A stretch of 57,181 nt of DNA from Actinokineospora spheciospongiae (GTDB taxonomy: Bacteria > Actinomycetota > Actinomycetes > Mycobacteriales > Pseudonocardiaceae): contig NZ_AYXG01000161.1 of NCBI RefSeq assembly GCF_000564855.1, positions 1-57,181 on the forward strand, read 5' to 3'. Shown piece by piece: positions 16,647-25,311 of the stretch. Positions within the stretch are counted from its first letter, which is position 1; each line of letters begins with the position of its first letter. The notes below the pieces were generated by a model that was not told the DNA's origin, made no database searches, and was given only the letters and a program-made list of their open reading frames with translations. The position numbers and the translations under genes were made by a program.

Positions 16647-17414
16647 ATGCAGAGCGATCCCGCGCTCACCGTGTCCGCAACCACCGTCCGCTTCGGCGGG
16701 CTGACCGCGCTCGACGACGTCTCCCTGGCCGTGCGCCCCGGCACCGTGCACGGCGTCATCGGCCCCAACGGGGCGGGCAAGACGACGTTGTTCAACGTCA
16801 TCTGCGGCTTCGTGCGGCCGGTGCGCGGGGAGGTGCTGTGGCGCGGGGAGTCCCTGCGCCACCACCGGACCCACGACCTGGCCCGGCTCGGGATCACCCG
16901 GACCGTGCAGGGGCTGGGGCTGTTCGCGGGCGCGACCGTGCTGGACAACGTGCTCGTCGGCGCGCACCGGCACCGCGGGTCCTCGGCCCTGGGCACCCTG
17001 CTGGGCCTGCGCGGAGCGGTGCGGGACGAGCGGCGGCTGACCGAGCGCGCCCTGGGCGTGCTGGACGAACTCGACATCGCCCGGTGGCGCGACGCGCTGC
17101 CCGGGGCGCTGCCCTACGGCGTGCGCAAGCGGGTGGCGCTGGCCAGGGCACTGGTCGCCGAACCGGAGCTGCTGCTGCTCGACGAACCCGCCTCCGGTCT
17201 GTCCGAAGTGGAGGTGGAGGAGCTGGTGGTGCTGCTGCGCGGGCTCACCGACCGCACGGCGGTGCTGCTGGTCGAACACCACGTGGACATGGTGATGCGG
17301 GTGTGCGACCACATCACCGTCCTCGACTTCGGCCGGGTGATCGCCGACGGGCCACCGGAACAGGTGCGCGCCGACGAGCGGGTCACCGAGGCCTACCTCG
17401 GAACGGCGGGCTGA
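16647..17414 (+). CDS. ABC transporter ATP-binding protein, LivG-type
   Basis: The 255-residue cytoplasmic ATPase of a branched-chain-amino-acid-type importer has Walker A GPNGAGKTT, Walker B LLLLDEPASGL, and an H-loop in LLVEHHVDMVM. The ABC signature reads LPYGVRKRVALARAL instead of the usual LSxGQ; LivG proteins commonly have LSYGxQR there. ATG at 16647 is placed 9 bases after AAGGAG; a TTG at 16638 is less likely. It is the first gene of a five-gene transport operon with its regulator. The cargo may be branched-chain amino acids, but amides, urea or aromatic acids are also carried by this family. Confidence 0.88.
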   Translation: MQSDPALTVSATTVRFGGLTALDDVSLAVRPGTVHGVIGPNGAGKTTLFNVICGFVRPVRGEVLWRGESLRHHRTHDLARLGITRTVQGLGLFAGATVLDNVLVGAHRHRGSSALGTLLGLRGAVRDERRLTERALGVLDELDIARWRDALPGALPYGVRKRVALARALVAEPELLLLDEPASGLSEVEVEELVVLLRGLTDRTAVLLVEHHVDMVMRVCDHITVLDFGRVIADGPPEQVRADERVTEAYLGTAG

Positions 17415-17416
17415 CC

Positions 17417-18109
17417 GTGCTGCGAGTACAGGACCTGGCCACCGCGTACGGACCGGTGCGCGCCCTCGACGGGGTGGACCTCGCCGCCGAGGCGGGCGTG
17501 ATCACCGCCGTGCTGGGGGCGAACGGGGCGGGCAAGACGACGCTGCTGCGCACCGTCAGCGGCCTGGCCGCGCCGAACGCCGGCACGGTCACCTTCGACG
17601 GCGAGGACATCACCGGCTGGGCGCCCGACCGGATCGTGCGCCGCGGGCTGGCGCACGTGCCGGAGAACGGCGGCGTGATCACCGAGCTGACGGTGGCGGA
17701 CAACCTCCGGCTCGGCGGCCTGTGGCGGGCGCGGGCCGACCGCGAGCGCACCCGCCGGGAGGTGCTGGAGCTGTTCCCGCCGCTGGCCGAGCGGCTCGAC
17801 CGGCAGGCGGGCACGCTCTCCGGCGGGGAGCGGCAGATGCTGGCGATCGGCCGGGCGCTGATGAGCGGGCCGCGGGCGGTGATCCTCGACGAGCCGTCCC
17901 TCGGGCTGGCGCCGATGGTCACCGCGCGCATCCTGCGCGTGCTGCGCGAACTGGCGCTGACCGTGCTGCTGGTGGAGCAGAACGCCCGCGGCGCCCTGTC
18001 GGTGGCCACCCACGGCTACGTGCTGTCCCTGGGCCGGGTCGTCGCCGACGCCCCCGCCGCGGACCTGCTCGACAACGACCGACTCCGACACGCCTACCTG
18101 GGGTTCTGA
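17417..18109 (+). CDS. ABC transporter ATP-binding protein, LivF-type
   Basis: The 230-residue second ATPase of the importer begins LRVQDLATAYGPVRALDGV. It has Walker A GANGAGKTT, signature LSGGERQMLAIGRAL, Walker B AVILDEPSLGLAP and the switch segment VLLVEQNARGAL, all LivF hallmarks. It would pair with the LivG-type protein as a heterodimer under the two permeases. The GTG start at 17417 lies two bases after the preceding stop. The stop overlaps the next ATG by one base. Confidence 0.9.
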   Translation: MLRVQDLATAYGPVRALDGVDLAAEAGVITAVLGANGAGKTTLLRTVSGLAAPNAGTVTFDGEDITGWAPDRIVRRGLAHVPENGGVITELTVADNLRLGGLWRARADRERTRREVLELFPPLAERLDRQAGTLSGGERQMLAIGRALMSGPRAVILDEPSLGLAPMVTARILRVLRELALTVLLVEQNARGALSVATHGYVLSLGRVVADAPAADLLDNDRLRHAYLGF

Positions 18110-18960
18110 TGCCCGACTTCCTCACGCTCACCCTGGGCGGGCTCACCAACGGCGCCATCTACGCCGCGCTGGGGCTCGCACTGGTCATCATCTACCGGGC
18201 GACCCGGGTGGTGAACTTCGCGCAACCCGCCCTGGCGCTGCTGTGCGCCTACCTCGCCTACAGCGTCAACCGCGCGACCGGCGGCTACTGGCTCGGGCTG
18301 CTGGTGGCGCTCGTGGCGGGCGGCGTCCTCGGCGCGCTCACCGAGCGGGTGCTGATGCGACCGCTGCGCCGGTCCGGGGAGCTGGCCCCGGTGATCGCCA
18401 CCCTGGGCCTGCTGATGCTGTTGCAGGCAGTCAGCGGGATGATCTGGTCGGCGGAGCCGAAGTCGTTCCCGTACGCCTTCGACTTCCGCGGCGCCTTCTC
18501 CCCCGCCGCCGTGTTCGTGGTGGTGGTCGTGCTGGTGACCGCCGGGGCGGTGCTGGCCCTGTTCGGGGCGACGACGCTGGGCCTGCGGATGCGGGCCGCG
18601 GCGTTCAAACCCGAGGTGGCGAGCCTGGTCGGGGTGAAGGTGGGCCTGATGCTGACCATCGGGTGGACGCTGGCCGCGGTGGTGGGCGCGCTCGCCGGGG
18701 TGCTCGCGGCGCCGCCGTTCCTGTCGCCCACGGTGCTCGACGCGGTGTTCGTCTACGCGCTGACCGCGGCCGTGCTGGGCGGGTTGGAGAACCCGGTGGG
18801 CACGATCATCGGCGGGTTCGGCCTGGGCGTGGTGCTGTCGTACGTGTCCGGGTACGTCGGGCCGGAACTGGTGACCCTGGCGTCGCTGGCGATCCTGGTG
18901 CTGGTGCTGACCTTCCGCCCGCACGGCCTGTTCGGGCGCGGCGTGGCCAGGAGGGTGTGA
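18109..18960 (+). CDS. Branched-chain-type ABC permease, LivH-type
   Basis: The 283-residue inner-membrane permease has about eight helices. Family markers are LGGLTNGAIYAALGLALVII near the N-terminus and the cytoplasmic coupling region RMRAAAFKPEVASLVGVKV. The C-terminal segment VYALTAAVLGGLENPVGTII is typical of LivH. It forms the translocation pore with the LivM-type protein. It starts within the previous stop codon (TGATG), which suggests coupled translation. Confidence 0.9.
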   Translation: MPDFLTLTLGGLTNGAIYAALGLALVIIYRATRVVNFAQPALALLCAYLAYSVNRATGGYWLGLLVALVAGGVLGALTERVLMRPLRRSGELAPVIATLGLLMLLQAVSGMIWSAEPKSFPYAFDFRGAFSPAAVFVVVVVLVTAGAVLALFGATTLGLRMRAAAFKPEVASLVGVKVGLMLTIGWTLAAVVGALAGVLAAPPFLSPTVLDAVFVYALTAAVLGGLENPVGTIIGGFGLGVVLSYVSGYVGPELVTLASLAILVLVLTFRPHGLFGRGVARRV

Positions 18961-20036
18961 TGGTGTCCCAGGAGGAGATCCAGGCAGCGGAGAGCCGAGC
19001 CGGGGGAATCCGGTCCGGGCGAGCGCCGAGGCGGGCGGCGCTGCCGCCGCTGGTGCGCCACCTGCTCTGGGCGCTGCTCGCCTTCGCCGTGGTGGTCGCG
19101 GTGTCCTCGGTGGTCGACCCGTTCACCAACGTCCGGGTCGCAACCGTCGGGTACCTGCTGCTGGCCGCCGCCGGGCTGACCGTCCTGACCGGGCTCACCG
19201 GGCAGGTGTCGCTGGGCCACGGCGCGTTCCTGTTCGTCGGCGCGTACACCGTGGCGCTGCTGGTCACCCACGTGCCGAGCCTGCCGTTCTGGGCCGACCT
19301 GCTCATCGCCGCCGCCGTCAGCGGGGTCGCCGGGGTGCTCACCGGGGCCGCCGCGGCCCGGCTGCACGGCCCGTACCTGGCCGGGGCCACGCTGGCGCTG
19401 GCGGTCGGCCTGCCCGCGATCACCCAGCGCTTCCCGGACTTCCTGGGCGGCAGCAACGGGTTGGGCTTCACCGTCAACAGCATGCCCGCGGGCCTGGACG
19501 TGCCCACCACCCGCTGGCAGGCGTGGGTGGTGTGGGCGACCGTCCTGCTGGGAATGGTCGTGCTGGCCAACATCACCTCCGGCCGGGTCGGCCGGGAGAT
19601 GCGCGCGGTCCGCGACGACGAGGTGTCCGCGGCGCTGGCCGGCATCCGGGTCGGGCGGACGAAGGTGCTGGCGTTCCTGGTCAGCGCCGTCTGCGGTGGG
19701 CTCGCGGGCGGGTTGCAGGCGTTCCTGCTGGGCACCGCCGCCCCCGGCTCGTTCACCCCCGCCCTGTCGCTGACGCTGCTCGCCGCGGTCGTGCTCGGCG
19801 GCGTCGGCAGCCTCTGGGGCGCGCTGTGGGGCGCGCTGGCCCTGGTCGCCCTCCAGGCGGGCGCGGAAGAACTCGCCCACGGCCTGTCCCTGCGCACCGA
19901 CGTCGCCAACTTCCTGCCGCTGGCGATCTTCGGTGTCGTGCTCATCGTGGTGGTGCTGGTCCTCCCCCAGGGAATCCACGGCCTGCTCAGGAAGATCCCG
20001 CTCCGGCGTCGGAAGGACAGCCATGTTGAAGGCTAG
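18960..20036 (+). CDS. Branched-chain-type ABC permease, LivM-type
   Basis: The 358-residue permease has an unusually charged cytoplasmic extension of about 30 residues before the first helix. It then shows LivM markers: LTVLTGLTGQVSLGHGAFLF, MRAVRDDEVSAALAGIRVGR (EAA-like coupling loop) and LTLLAAVVLGGVGSLWGALW. The ATG at 18960 shares a base with the preceding TGA and has AGGAGG upstream. The end overlaps the binding-protein gene by 14 bases. It completes the pore of this importer. Confidence 0.9.
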   Translation: MVSQEEIQAAESRAGGIRSGRAPRRAALPPLVRHLLWALLAFAVVVAVSSVVDPFTNVRVATVGYLLLAAAGLTVLTGLTGQVSLGHGAFLFVGAYTVALLVTHVPSLPFWADLLIAAAVSGVAGVLTGAAAARLHGPYLAGATLALAVGLPAITQRFPDFLGGSNGLGFTVNSMPAGLDVPTTRWQAWVVWATVLLGMVVLANITSGRVGREMRAVRDDEVSAALAGIRVGRTKVLAFLVSAVCGGLAGGLQAFLLGTAAPGSFTPALSLTLLAAVVLGGVGSLWGALWGALALVALQAGAEELAHGLSLRTDVANFLPLAIFGVVLIVVVLVLPQGIHGLLRKIPLRRRKDSHVEG

Positions 20037-21336
20037 GATCATCGGGCTCTCGGCCCTGTTGCTGCTCAGTGCCTGCGGGGGCGCGGGCGAGACCGACCCC
20101 GGTGGCGGCGGCGCCGCGAGCGGGGTGAAGAACGAGACCGCCGGGATCACCGACACCTCCATCGTGATCGGCACCCACCAACCGCTCACCGGCCCGGCCG
20201 CCTCCGGCTACGCCTCCATCTCGGCGGGCTCCAGGGCCGTCTACTCCTACGTCAACGACGCGGGCGGCATCAACGGCCGCAAGATCGACTACCGGGTGGA
20301 GGACGACGGCTACAACCCGACGAAGACCGTCGAGGTCGTCAAGAAGCTCGTGCTCCAGGACCAGGTGTTCGCCGTGGTCGGCGGCCTCGGCACGCCGACG
20401 CACTCCAAGGTGCTCGACTTCCTCACCGCCGAGGGCGTGCCGGACGTCCTGGTGTCCTCCGGGGCGCTGGCGTGGGACGACCCGGCCGCGCGGCCGATGA
20501 CCTACGGCTTCCAGGTGGACTACACCCGCGAGTCGAAGATCCTGGGCAAGTACGTCAAGAAGAACCTGGCGGGCAAGAAGGTCGGCGTGCTCTACCAGAA
20601 CGACGACGTGGGCCGCGACGCGCAGGCCGGGCTGGACCAGTTCGTCAAGGACGCCGTGGTGTCCCGCCAGCCCTACGACTCGGCCAACACCGACGTGCTC
20701 CCGCAGTTGACCGCGCTCAAGGGCGCGGGCGCCGAGGTCGTGGTGTGCGAGTGCGTGCCCGCGTTCACCGCCCTGGCCGTCCTCACCTCCGCCCGGCTGG
20801 GCTACAAGCCGCAGTTCGTGGTGAACAGCATCGGCGCCGACACGCGCACGCTCAGCGGCCTGCTGTCGGCGTTCAGCAAGCAGGCCGGGGCGGAGGTGTC
20901 GCCGTCCGCCCTGCTCACCGGCATGATCGGCGCGGGCTACCTGCCCGGTGTGGACACCGACGACCCGTGGATCACCCTGTTCAAGGAGATCCACCAGCGC
21001 TACATCCCGGACGTGCCGCTCACCAACACGCTGGTCTCCGGCATGGCGCAGGCGTACACGTTCGCCCAGGCGGTCAAGCTGGCGGGCCGCGACCTGACCC
21101 GCTCGAAGCTGCTGGAGGCCATGTCGTCGGGCTCGCTGTCCGGGCCGGGGATGACCCCGTTCGCGTTCTCGAAGGACTCCCACGCCGGTTACACCGGGGC
21201 GTTCGTGTTCACCGTCTCCCCGGACCTGACCCCGAAGGTCGTCCAGGAGCCGATGGTCACCGACCGCGGCACCGGCCCGATCACCGCCGCGCCGACCGCC
21301 CGCCGCACCCCGGCCGAAGTGGCTCTGGTTGGCTGA
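20023..21336 (+). CDS. ABC substrate-binding lipoprotein, branched-chain (type 1 periplasmic-binding) family
   Basis: The 437-residue protein has a lipoprotein signal with lipobox LLSAC (Cys18), so it is anchored outside the membrane. The mature domain matches the Leu/Ile/Val-binding fold: IVIGTHQPLTGPAASGYASI, INGRKIDYRVEDDGYNPTKT, VVGGLGTPTHSKVLDFL and VGVLYQNDDVGRDAQAG. It delivers cargo to the LivH/LivM-type permeases. GGAAGGA precedes ATG 20023 inside the end of the upstream gene. Residue choices in the pocket were not analysed, so the ligand is open. Confidence 0.9.
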   Translation: MLKARIIGLSALLLLSACGGAGETDPGGGGAASGVKNETAGITDTSIVIGTHQPLTGPAASGYASISAGSRAVYSYVNDAGGINGRKIDYRVEDDGYNPTKTVEVVKKLVLQDQVFAVVGGLGTPTHSKVLDFLTAEGVPDVLVSSGALAWDDPAARPMTYGFQVDYTRESKILGKYVKKNLAGKKVGVLYQNDDVGRDAQAGLDQFVKDAVVSRQPYDSANTDVLPQLTALKGAGAEVVVCECVPAFTALAVLTSARLGYKPQFVVNSIGADTRTLSGLLSAFSKQAGAEVSPSALLTGMIGAGYLPGVDTDDPWITLFKEIHQRYIPDVPLTNTLVSGMAQAYTFAQAVKLAGRDLTRSKLLEAMSSGSLSGPGMTPFAFSKDSHAGYTGAFVFTVSPDLTPKVVQEPMVTDRGTGPITAAPTARRTPAEVALVG

Positions 21337-21340
21337 CGCG

Positions 21341-21907
21341 GTGCCTGTACGTGACCGAGTTGTGCGCGCGGCCATCACCCTGTTCGCGCGCAAGGGCTTC
21401 GACGCCACCCCCGTCCGCGAGATCGCCGACGCGGCGGGGGTGACGACGGGAGCCCTCTACCACTACTTCGCCACCAAGGAAGACCTGCTCGTCGAGGTCT
21501 ACCGGCAGATGCAGGGCGGGCAGCGGCTGCGCATGGAGGCCATCGCCGACTCCGACCTGCCGCTGCGGGAGAAGCTGCACGCCATCATCAGCGACGTGGT
21601 GGAGTCGACGATCGCGGACCTGGACGAGGCGGTGGTCTTCTTCCAGTCCTTCCACCTGCTGTCCCCCCGGGTGCGCGAGATGGTCCGCGGTGAGCGCCGC
21701 GGCTACCACGACCGGGTCAAGGCCCTGATCGAAGAGGGGCAGCGGGAGGGGACGTTCCGGTCCGACGTCCCGGCGACACTGGCGGTCAGCTACCACTTCG
21801 GCGCGGTCCACCGGCTCGGCCTGTGGTATCACCCGGACGGTCCGCTCAGCGCGGAAGAGGTGGCGCGCCACTTCGCGGACCTCACCCTGAGCAGCCTGAC
21901 CCCCTGA
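21341..21907 (+). CDS. TetR-family repressor of the transport operon
   Basis: The 188-residue regulator has an HTH at RVVRAAITLFARKGFDATPV, REIADAAGVTTGALYHYFATKEDLL, and a C-terminal helical domain (VEEGQREGTF-like, then VSYHFGAVHRLGLWYH). I chose GTG 21341 because family N-termini usually begin just before RDRVV. A TTG at 21329 that overlaps the upstream stop is the alternative, and neither has a good ribosome binding site. Being last in the operon, it is well placed to autoregulate through the palindrome at 16567-16586. Confidence 0.85.
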   Translation: MPVRDRVVRAAITLFARKGFDATPVREIADAAGVTTGALYHYFATKEDLLVEVYRQMQGGQRLRMEAIADSDLPLREKLHAIISDVVESTIADLDEAVVFFQSFHLLSPRVREMVRGERRGYHDRVKALIEEGQREGTFRSDVPATLAVSYHFGAVHRLGLWYHPDGPLSAEEVARHFADLTLSSLTP

Positions 21908-21928
21908 GGAGCCCGCGCGGGCGGGAAG

Positions 21929-21948
21929 GGTTGCCCCCGAGGGCAGGA
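21929..21948 (+). promoter_or_regulatory. Candidate operator resembling the eCIS palindrome
   Basis: GGTTGCCC-CCGA-GGGCAGGA matches the perfect palindrome between the eCIS sheath and cap genes (47272-47293) at 16 of 20 positions, with the same four-base spacer. It lies 51 bases upstream of the transglycosylase start. Coincidence is possible in such GC-rich sequence. Confidence 0.3.
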
Positions 21949-21956
21949 AAGCGTTG

Positions 21957-21980
21957 GCGGGCCCCGGGAACGGGGCCCGC
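21957..21980 (+). terminator. Hairpin terminator after the TetR gene
   Basis: GCGGGCCCCG (21957-21966) and CGGGGCCCGC (21971-21980) form a perfect 10-base stem around GGAA. It follows the TetR stop by 49 bases and ends 18 bases before the transglycosylase ATG. It could therefore also be a 5' leader hairpin for that gene. Confidence 0.6.
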
Positions 21981-21998
21981 GGTGCTCTACTCGGGGGC

Positions 21999-23246
21999 AT
22001 GACCCGAACGACCCCACCCACCCGAGGGCAGCGCGCGGTGCCGCGCACGGCCGCCGTGATCGCGGCGCTGCTCACCACGTCGGCGATCGGGGCGGCCGGG
22101 TCGCCCGGTGCGCGGGCGCGGCAGGGGGCGCACGGCGACCCGGCCCCGGTCCGGCCGCGCGTCGTGGAGGGTGTGCCCGCCCCGGTCCCCGGGGCGGACG
22201 GCGGCACCCCGCCGACCGCGGCACCCCCGGTCGTGCCGGTGGTCGAGCGTACCTCGCCCGGCGGCGGGACCGTCGTGGACCGGCCCGCGTCGGTCTCGGG
22301 CATCCCGGCCCCCGTGCTGGCCGCCTACCGGCGGGCCGCGCTCGCGCTGGCCGGTTCGCAGCCGGGGTGCGGGGTGCCGGTGCCCCTGCTGGCCGCCATC
22401 GGGAAGGTGGAATCCGGCCACGCCCGCGGCGGCCGGGTCGACGCGGGCGGCACCACCGTCCAGGCGATCCTGGGACCGCGGCTCGACGGCGCCCCCGGCG
22501 TCGCCGCCATCGGCGACACCGACCTGGGCAGGCTGGACGGCGACGCGCGCTGGGACCGGGCGGTCGGCCCGATGCAGTTCATCCCCGGCACCTGGGCCAG
22601 GTGGTCCACCGACGGCAACGGGGACGGGGTCGCCAGCCCGCACAACGTCCACGACGCGGCCACCGCCGCGGCCCGCTACCTGTGCGCGGGCGGCCGGGAC
22701 CTGCGCACCGAGGCGGGCCTGGACTCGGCGGTGCTCAGCTACAACCACTCCACGGCCTACCTTCGCCTGGTCCGGTCGTGGATGGCCGCCTACGCGGGCG
22801 GTGTCACCGCCGTGGCACCGACGGCCCCGGGAGGAACCCCGGCGACCGAGGGCGGCGGCGGTGCGGTCGCCCTGCCCGCCGCACCGCAGGCGGTCCCCGC
22901 TCCCCCGCACCAGCCCGGCACCACACCACCCACCACACCGCCCACCACCGGCCCGACACCGCCCCCGCCCGGCACACCGGCACCGACACCCCCCGGAACC
23001 TCCCAGCCCGGAACGCCCCGCCCGCAACCGCCCGCCCCGGTGCCACCCCCGCCGCCGCCGGTGCCGCCGGTGCCCGAGTTGCCCCAGGTGGTCGGTGGTG
23101 TGGTGCAGGGCGCGGTCGGCACCGTGGGGCAGGTGCTGGTGGACCCGGTGACCGGCCTGACGTGCGTGCTCGTCCCGGTGACCGGCCTGCTCGGCGGCCT
23201 CCTCGGCCTGCCCTCCCCCACACCCACCTGCACCCCCGCCCCGTGA
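21999..23246 (+). CDS. Secreted lytic transglycosylase with Pro-rich tail
   Basis: The 415-residue exported protein has an N-terminal signal region (VPRTAAVIAALLTTSAIGAA) and a linker rich in Pro/Ala/Val. The SLT-type lysozyme-like domain spans about residues 105-265. LLAAIGKVESGHARGG carries the catalytic Glu (near residue 138), and VGPMQFIPGTWARWSTDG and LSYNHSTAYLRLV are the conserved substrate-cleft segments. A proline-rich stretch of about 80 residues and a hydrophobic Gly/Val-rich end (GGVVQGAVGTVGQVL) follow, possibly for cell-wall or membrane retention. It cleaves peptidoglycan to 1,6-anhydro products. Two cysteines near the C-terminus could form a disulphide. Confidence 0.85.
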   Translation: MTRTTPPTRGQRAVPRTAAVIAALLTTSAIGAAGSPGARARQGAHGDPAPVRPRVVEGVPAPVPGADGGTPPTAAPPVVPVVERTSPGGGTVVDRPASVSGIPAPVLAAYRRAALALAGSQPGCGVPVPLLAAIGKVESGHARGGRVDAGGTTVQAILGPRLDGAPGVAAIGDTDLGRLDGDARWDRAVGPMQFIPGTWARWSTDGNGDGVASPHNVHDAATAAARYLCAGGRDLRTEAGLDSAVLSYNHSTAYLRLVRSWMAAYAGGVTAVAPTAPGGTPATEGGGGAVALPAAPQAVPAPPHQPGTTPPTTPPTTGPTPPPPGTPAPTPPGTSQPGTPRPQPPAPVPPPPPPVPPVPELPQVVGGVVQGAVGTVGQVLVDPVTGLTCVLVPVTGLLGGLLGLPSPTPTCTPAP

Positions 23247-23260
23247 CCGCGTGGCGGTCA
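23244..23260. terminator. Short hairpin between convergent genes
   Basis: TGACCGC-GTG-GCGGTCA is a perfect 7-base stem that overlaps the transglycosylase stop codon (TGA at 23244-23246). It lies 26 bases from the stop of the convergent PucR-type gene, so it is a plausible but short shared terminator. Confidence 0.4.
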
Positions 23261-23285
23261 TCGCCCCGGCACCGCCGTGGCGGGC

Positions 23286-24890
23286 TCAGGAAGCGGCGAC
23301 GTCCTCGCCCGCCCGGTGCGGCGTCCCGGTCCGCACCAGCCGGGTGGCCAGGTGCAGCGCCAGCCGCTCGTCCGGGTCGGTGAAGTCCACGGTGAGCAGG
23401 GTCCGGATGCGGTCGAGCCGTTGCAGCACGGTGTTGCGGTGCACCCCGAGCACCGCGGCGGTCGCGGTGGCGGAGGACTTGTTGTCCAGGTAGCAGGACA
23501 GGGTGTGCAGGAGCTGCCCCGAGGCGTCCGCGGCGAGCGGGCCGAGCAACTGGTGCGCGAGGTCCTGCTGGACACCCGTGGTGTACCTGTTGGACAGCAG
23601 GCGCTTCACGTCGTTCGCGCCGATGTGCTCCACCGCGCCCGCGACGTCGCGGGCACCGGCGAGCACGCTCGCCCGCCGGGCCTCGCGCAGCGAGTCGCGC
23701 AGCCCGGCGGTGCCCTCCGCCGCGGACCCGACGCCCGCGCACAGCCGCAGGTCGGGGCAGTCGTGCTCGGCGGCGAGCAGGGCGCGGCGGACCGCGTCGA
23801 TCAGGTCGACCTGCGCCTGCGGGCCGGGTGCGACGGGGGAGGTGGTCCACAGTGACCACCCGTCGGCGTACGGGACGGGTTCGGCGCGGACGCCCCGGGT
23901 GGCCAGGTGCTCGCGCAGCCGGTCGCGGACGACCGCGGTCGGGGTCTGCCCGGCGCGGAAGCGCACGTGCACGCCGCTGTGCCAGCCGCCGAGCCGCCAG
24001 CCCGCCGCGGTGGCCTGCTCCAGCACCGGCAGCCTCGGCGCGCCCGCCTCCTCCAGCAGCCGGGTCAGCAGCGCCTCCAGCCGCCTGCCCCGGCGCTCCA
24101 GGTCGACCGCGGCGGTGGCGAAGTGCGCGACGAACGCCCACGCGGCCACACCGAGGGCCTGGGTGACCACGCGCACGTGCGCCGCGGGCGACACCGGGAC
24201 CTCGGCCGCCAACCACAGGTTCGCCGGTCCGCCCGGGGTGGGGTGGACCGGGTGCAGGAGCAGCAGCGCGTCCGGCCCGGCCGAGCACACCCGGGACAGC
24301 GGGCGGGCCGCGGCGAGCCGGGCGGTGGTGGGCGCGGTGAGCGGCAGCAGCGCCGGGCGCAGGTCCCCGGCCACCACCCGGCCCGTCGGGTCGACCAGGC
24401 CGACCGGGTGGCGCAGCGCCGTCCCCAGCAGCCGGACCATCTCCGCCGGGTCCGGTGGGGCCGCGCGCAGCCGGTGCGCGACGAGGCCGACGAGCCCGCT
24501 GTCGGCGGATTCCGGGGCGCGCACGTAGCGGTCCATGGCGGGCACCAGCCGGTTGGGTTCGGCGTCCTCGACCAGGACCAGCGCCACCCCGGACCGCTCG
24601 GCCAGCGACCGGGTGGCCTGGGGCAGCGGCTGCGGTGGCCGTTGCAACAGCAGACCGGTGGCCCCCCGTTCGGCGGCGAGCCGGATCGCCAGGTCGGTGT
24701 CGACGTCCTCGGCGCGCAGTTGGGTGCGGCCGAACACGACGAGGGAGGCGGGGGTCACCTCGGCCACCGCGGCCGCGGCCGGTGCCGCGGTGACCGAGTC
24801 GACGGGCGTCTCGAGCGAGCGCTCGGAGGCGAAGACGGTCTGGTCGCTGAAGAATCCGACGGACAGCAGGCGACTGAGCGCAACGGACAT
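23286..24890 (-). CDS. PucR/CdaR-family transcriptional regulator
   Basis: The 534-residue protein has three parts. The N-terminal PucR-like ligand region has LSRLLSVGFFSDQTVFASER and later LAIRLAAERGATGLLLQRPP. The middle GGDEF-like CdaR region surrounds LRLCAGVGSAAEGTAGLRDSL. The C-terminal HTH_30 domain is LLHTLSCYLDNKSSATATAA followed by VLGVHRNTVLQRLDRIRTLL. Proteins of this type regulate catabolism of purines, amino acids or sugar acids. ATG 24890 has GGAG at nine bases and is preferred to the in-frame start at 24935. No obvious target operon is adjacent, so it may act elsewhere. Confidence 0.85.
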   Translation of the reverse strand: MSVALSRLLSVGFFSDQTVFASERSLETPVDSVTAAPAAAAVAEVTPASLVVFGRTQLRAEDVDTDLAIRLAAERGATGLLLQRPPQPLPQATRSLAERSGVALVLVEDAEPNRLVPAMDRYVRAPESADSGLVGLVAHRLRAAPPDPAEMVRLLGTALRHPVGLVDPTGRVVAGDLRPALLPLTAPTTARLAAARPLSRVCSAGPDALLLLHPVHPTPGGPANLWLAAEVPVSPAAHVRVVTQALGVAAWAFVAHFATAAVDLERRGRRLEALLTRLLEEAGAPRLPVLEQATAAGWRLGGWHSGVHVRFRAGQTPTAVVRDRLREHLATRGVRAEPVPYADGWSLWTTSPVAPGPQAQVDLIDAVRRALLAAEHDCPDLRLCAGVGSAAEGTAGLRDSLREARRASVLAGARDVAGAVEHIGANDVKRLLSNRYTTGVQQDLAHQLLGPLAADASGQLLHTLSCYLDNKSSATATAAVLGVHRNTVLQRLDRIRTLLTVDFTDPDERLALHLATRLVRTGTPHRAGEDVAAS

Positions 24891-25311
24891 TGACTGGGTC
24901 TCCTCAGTTCCGCACGACGCGGGCGGCGCACCCACCGGCGCGTCACCTTTTCACCGACCGCGCGCCCGGTTGGGACGCGATCCCCCGACCCCGTTCGGAG
25001 TCCGCGGGCGACGCTGCCGGGCGGTCTCCGTCTTCTGTTCACCAGGACAACGACGATCACCGGTCCGGTGGTACGGTCCGTTCAGGCGTCACCCGATCGG
25101 ACGATTCACCAAAGAGGGCAAGCATTTCGGCCCGGCACGCCTTCCACTGTGGTCGCGACGGCGCGAGGCCCGCTCGGATTCGTCCTGTTCGCGCTGGTCG
25201 ATCCGGATGCGGGCTCCCCGGGTGGCGTCCGGTACCGCCCGGACCACGTTGTGATCAACTCCACTGTCGGTGACAGCCCCCGTCGGGGGGTCGGTGGTGC
25301 GGACCCCCGGC
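24891..25311. other. 421-base intergenic region upstream of the PucR-type gene
   Basis: No convincing gene is present on either strand; the open frames have atypical composition. It should contain the promoter of the PucR-type gene (near 24891-25050). It also has a short GC hairpin, CCCC-CGTCG-GGGG (about 25278-25290), that could terminate the LuxR transcript arriving from the right. Confidence 0.5.
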
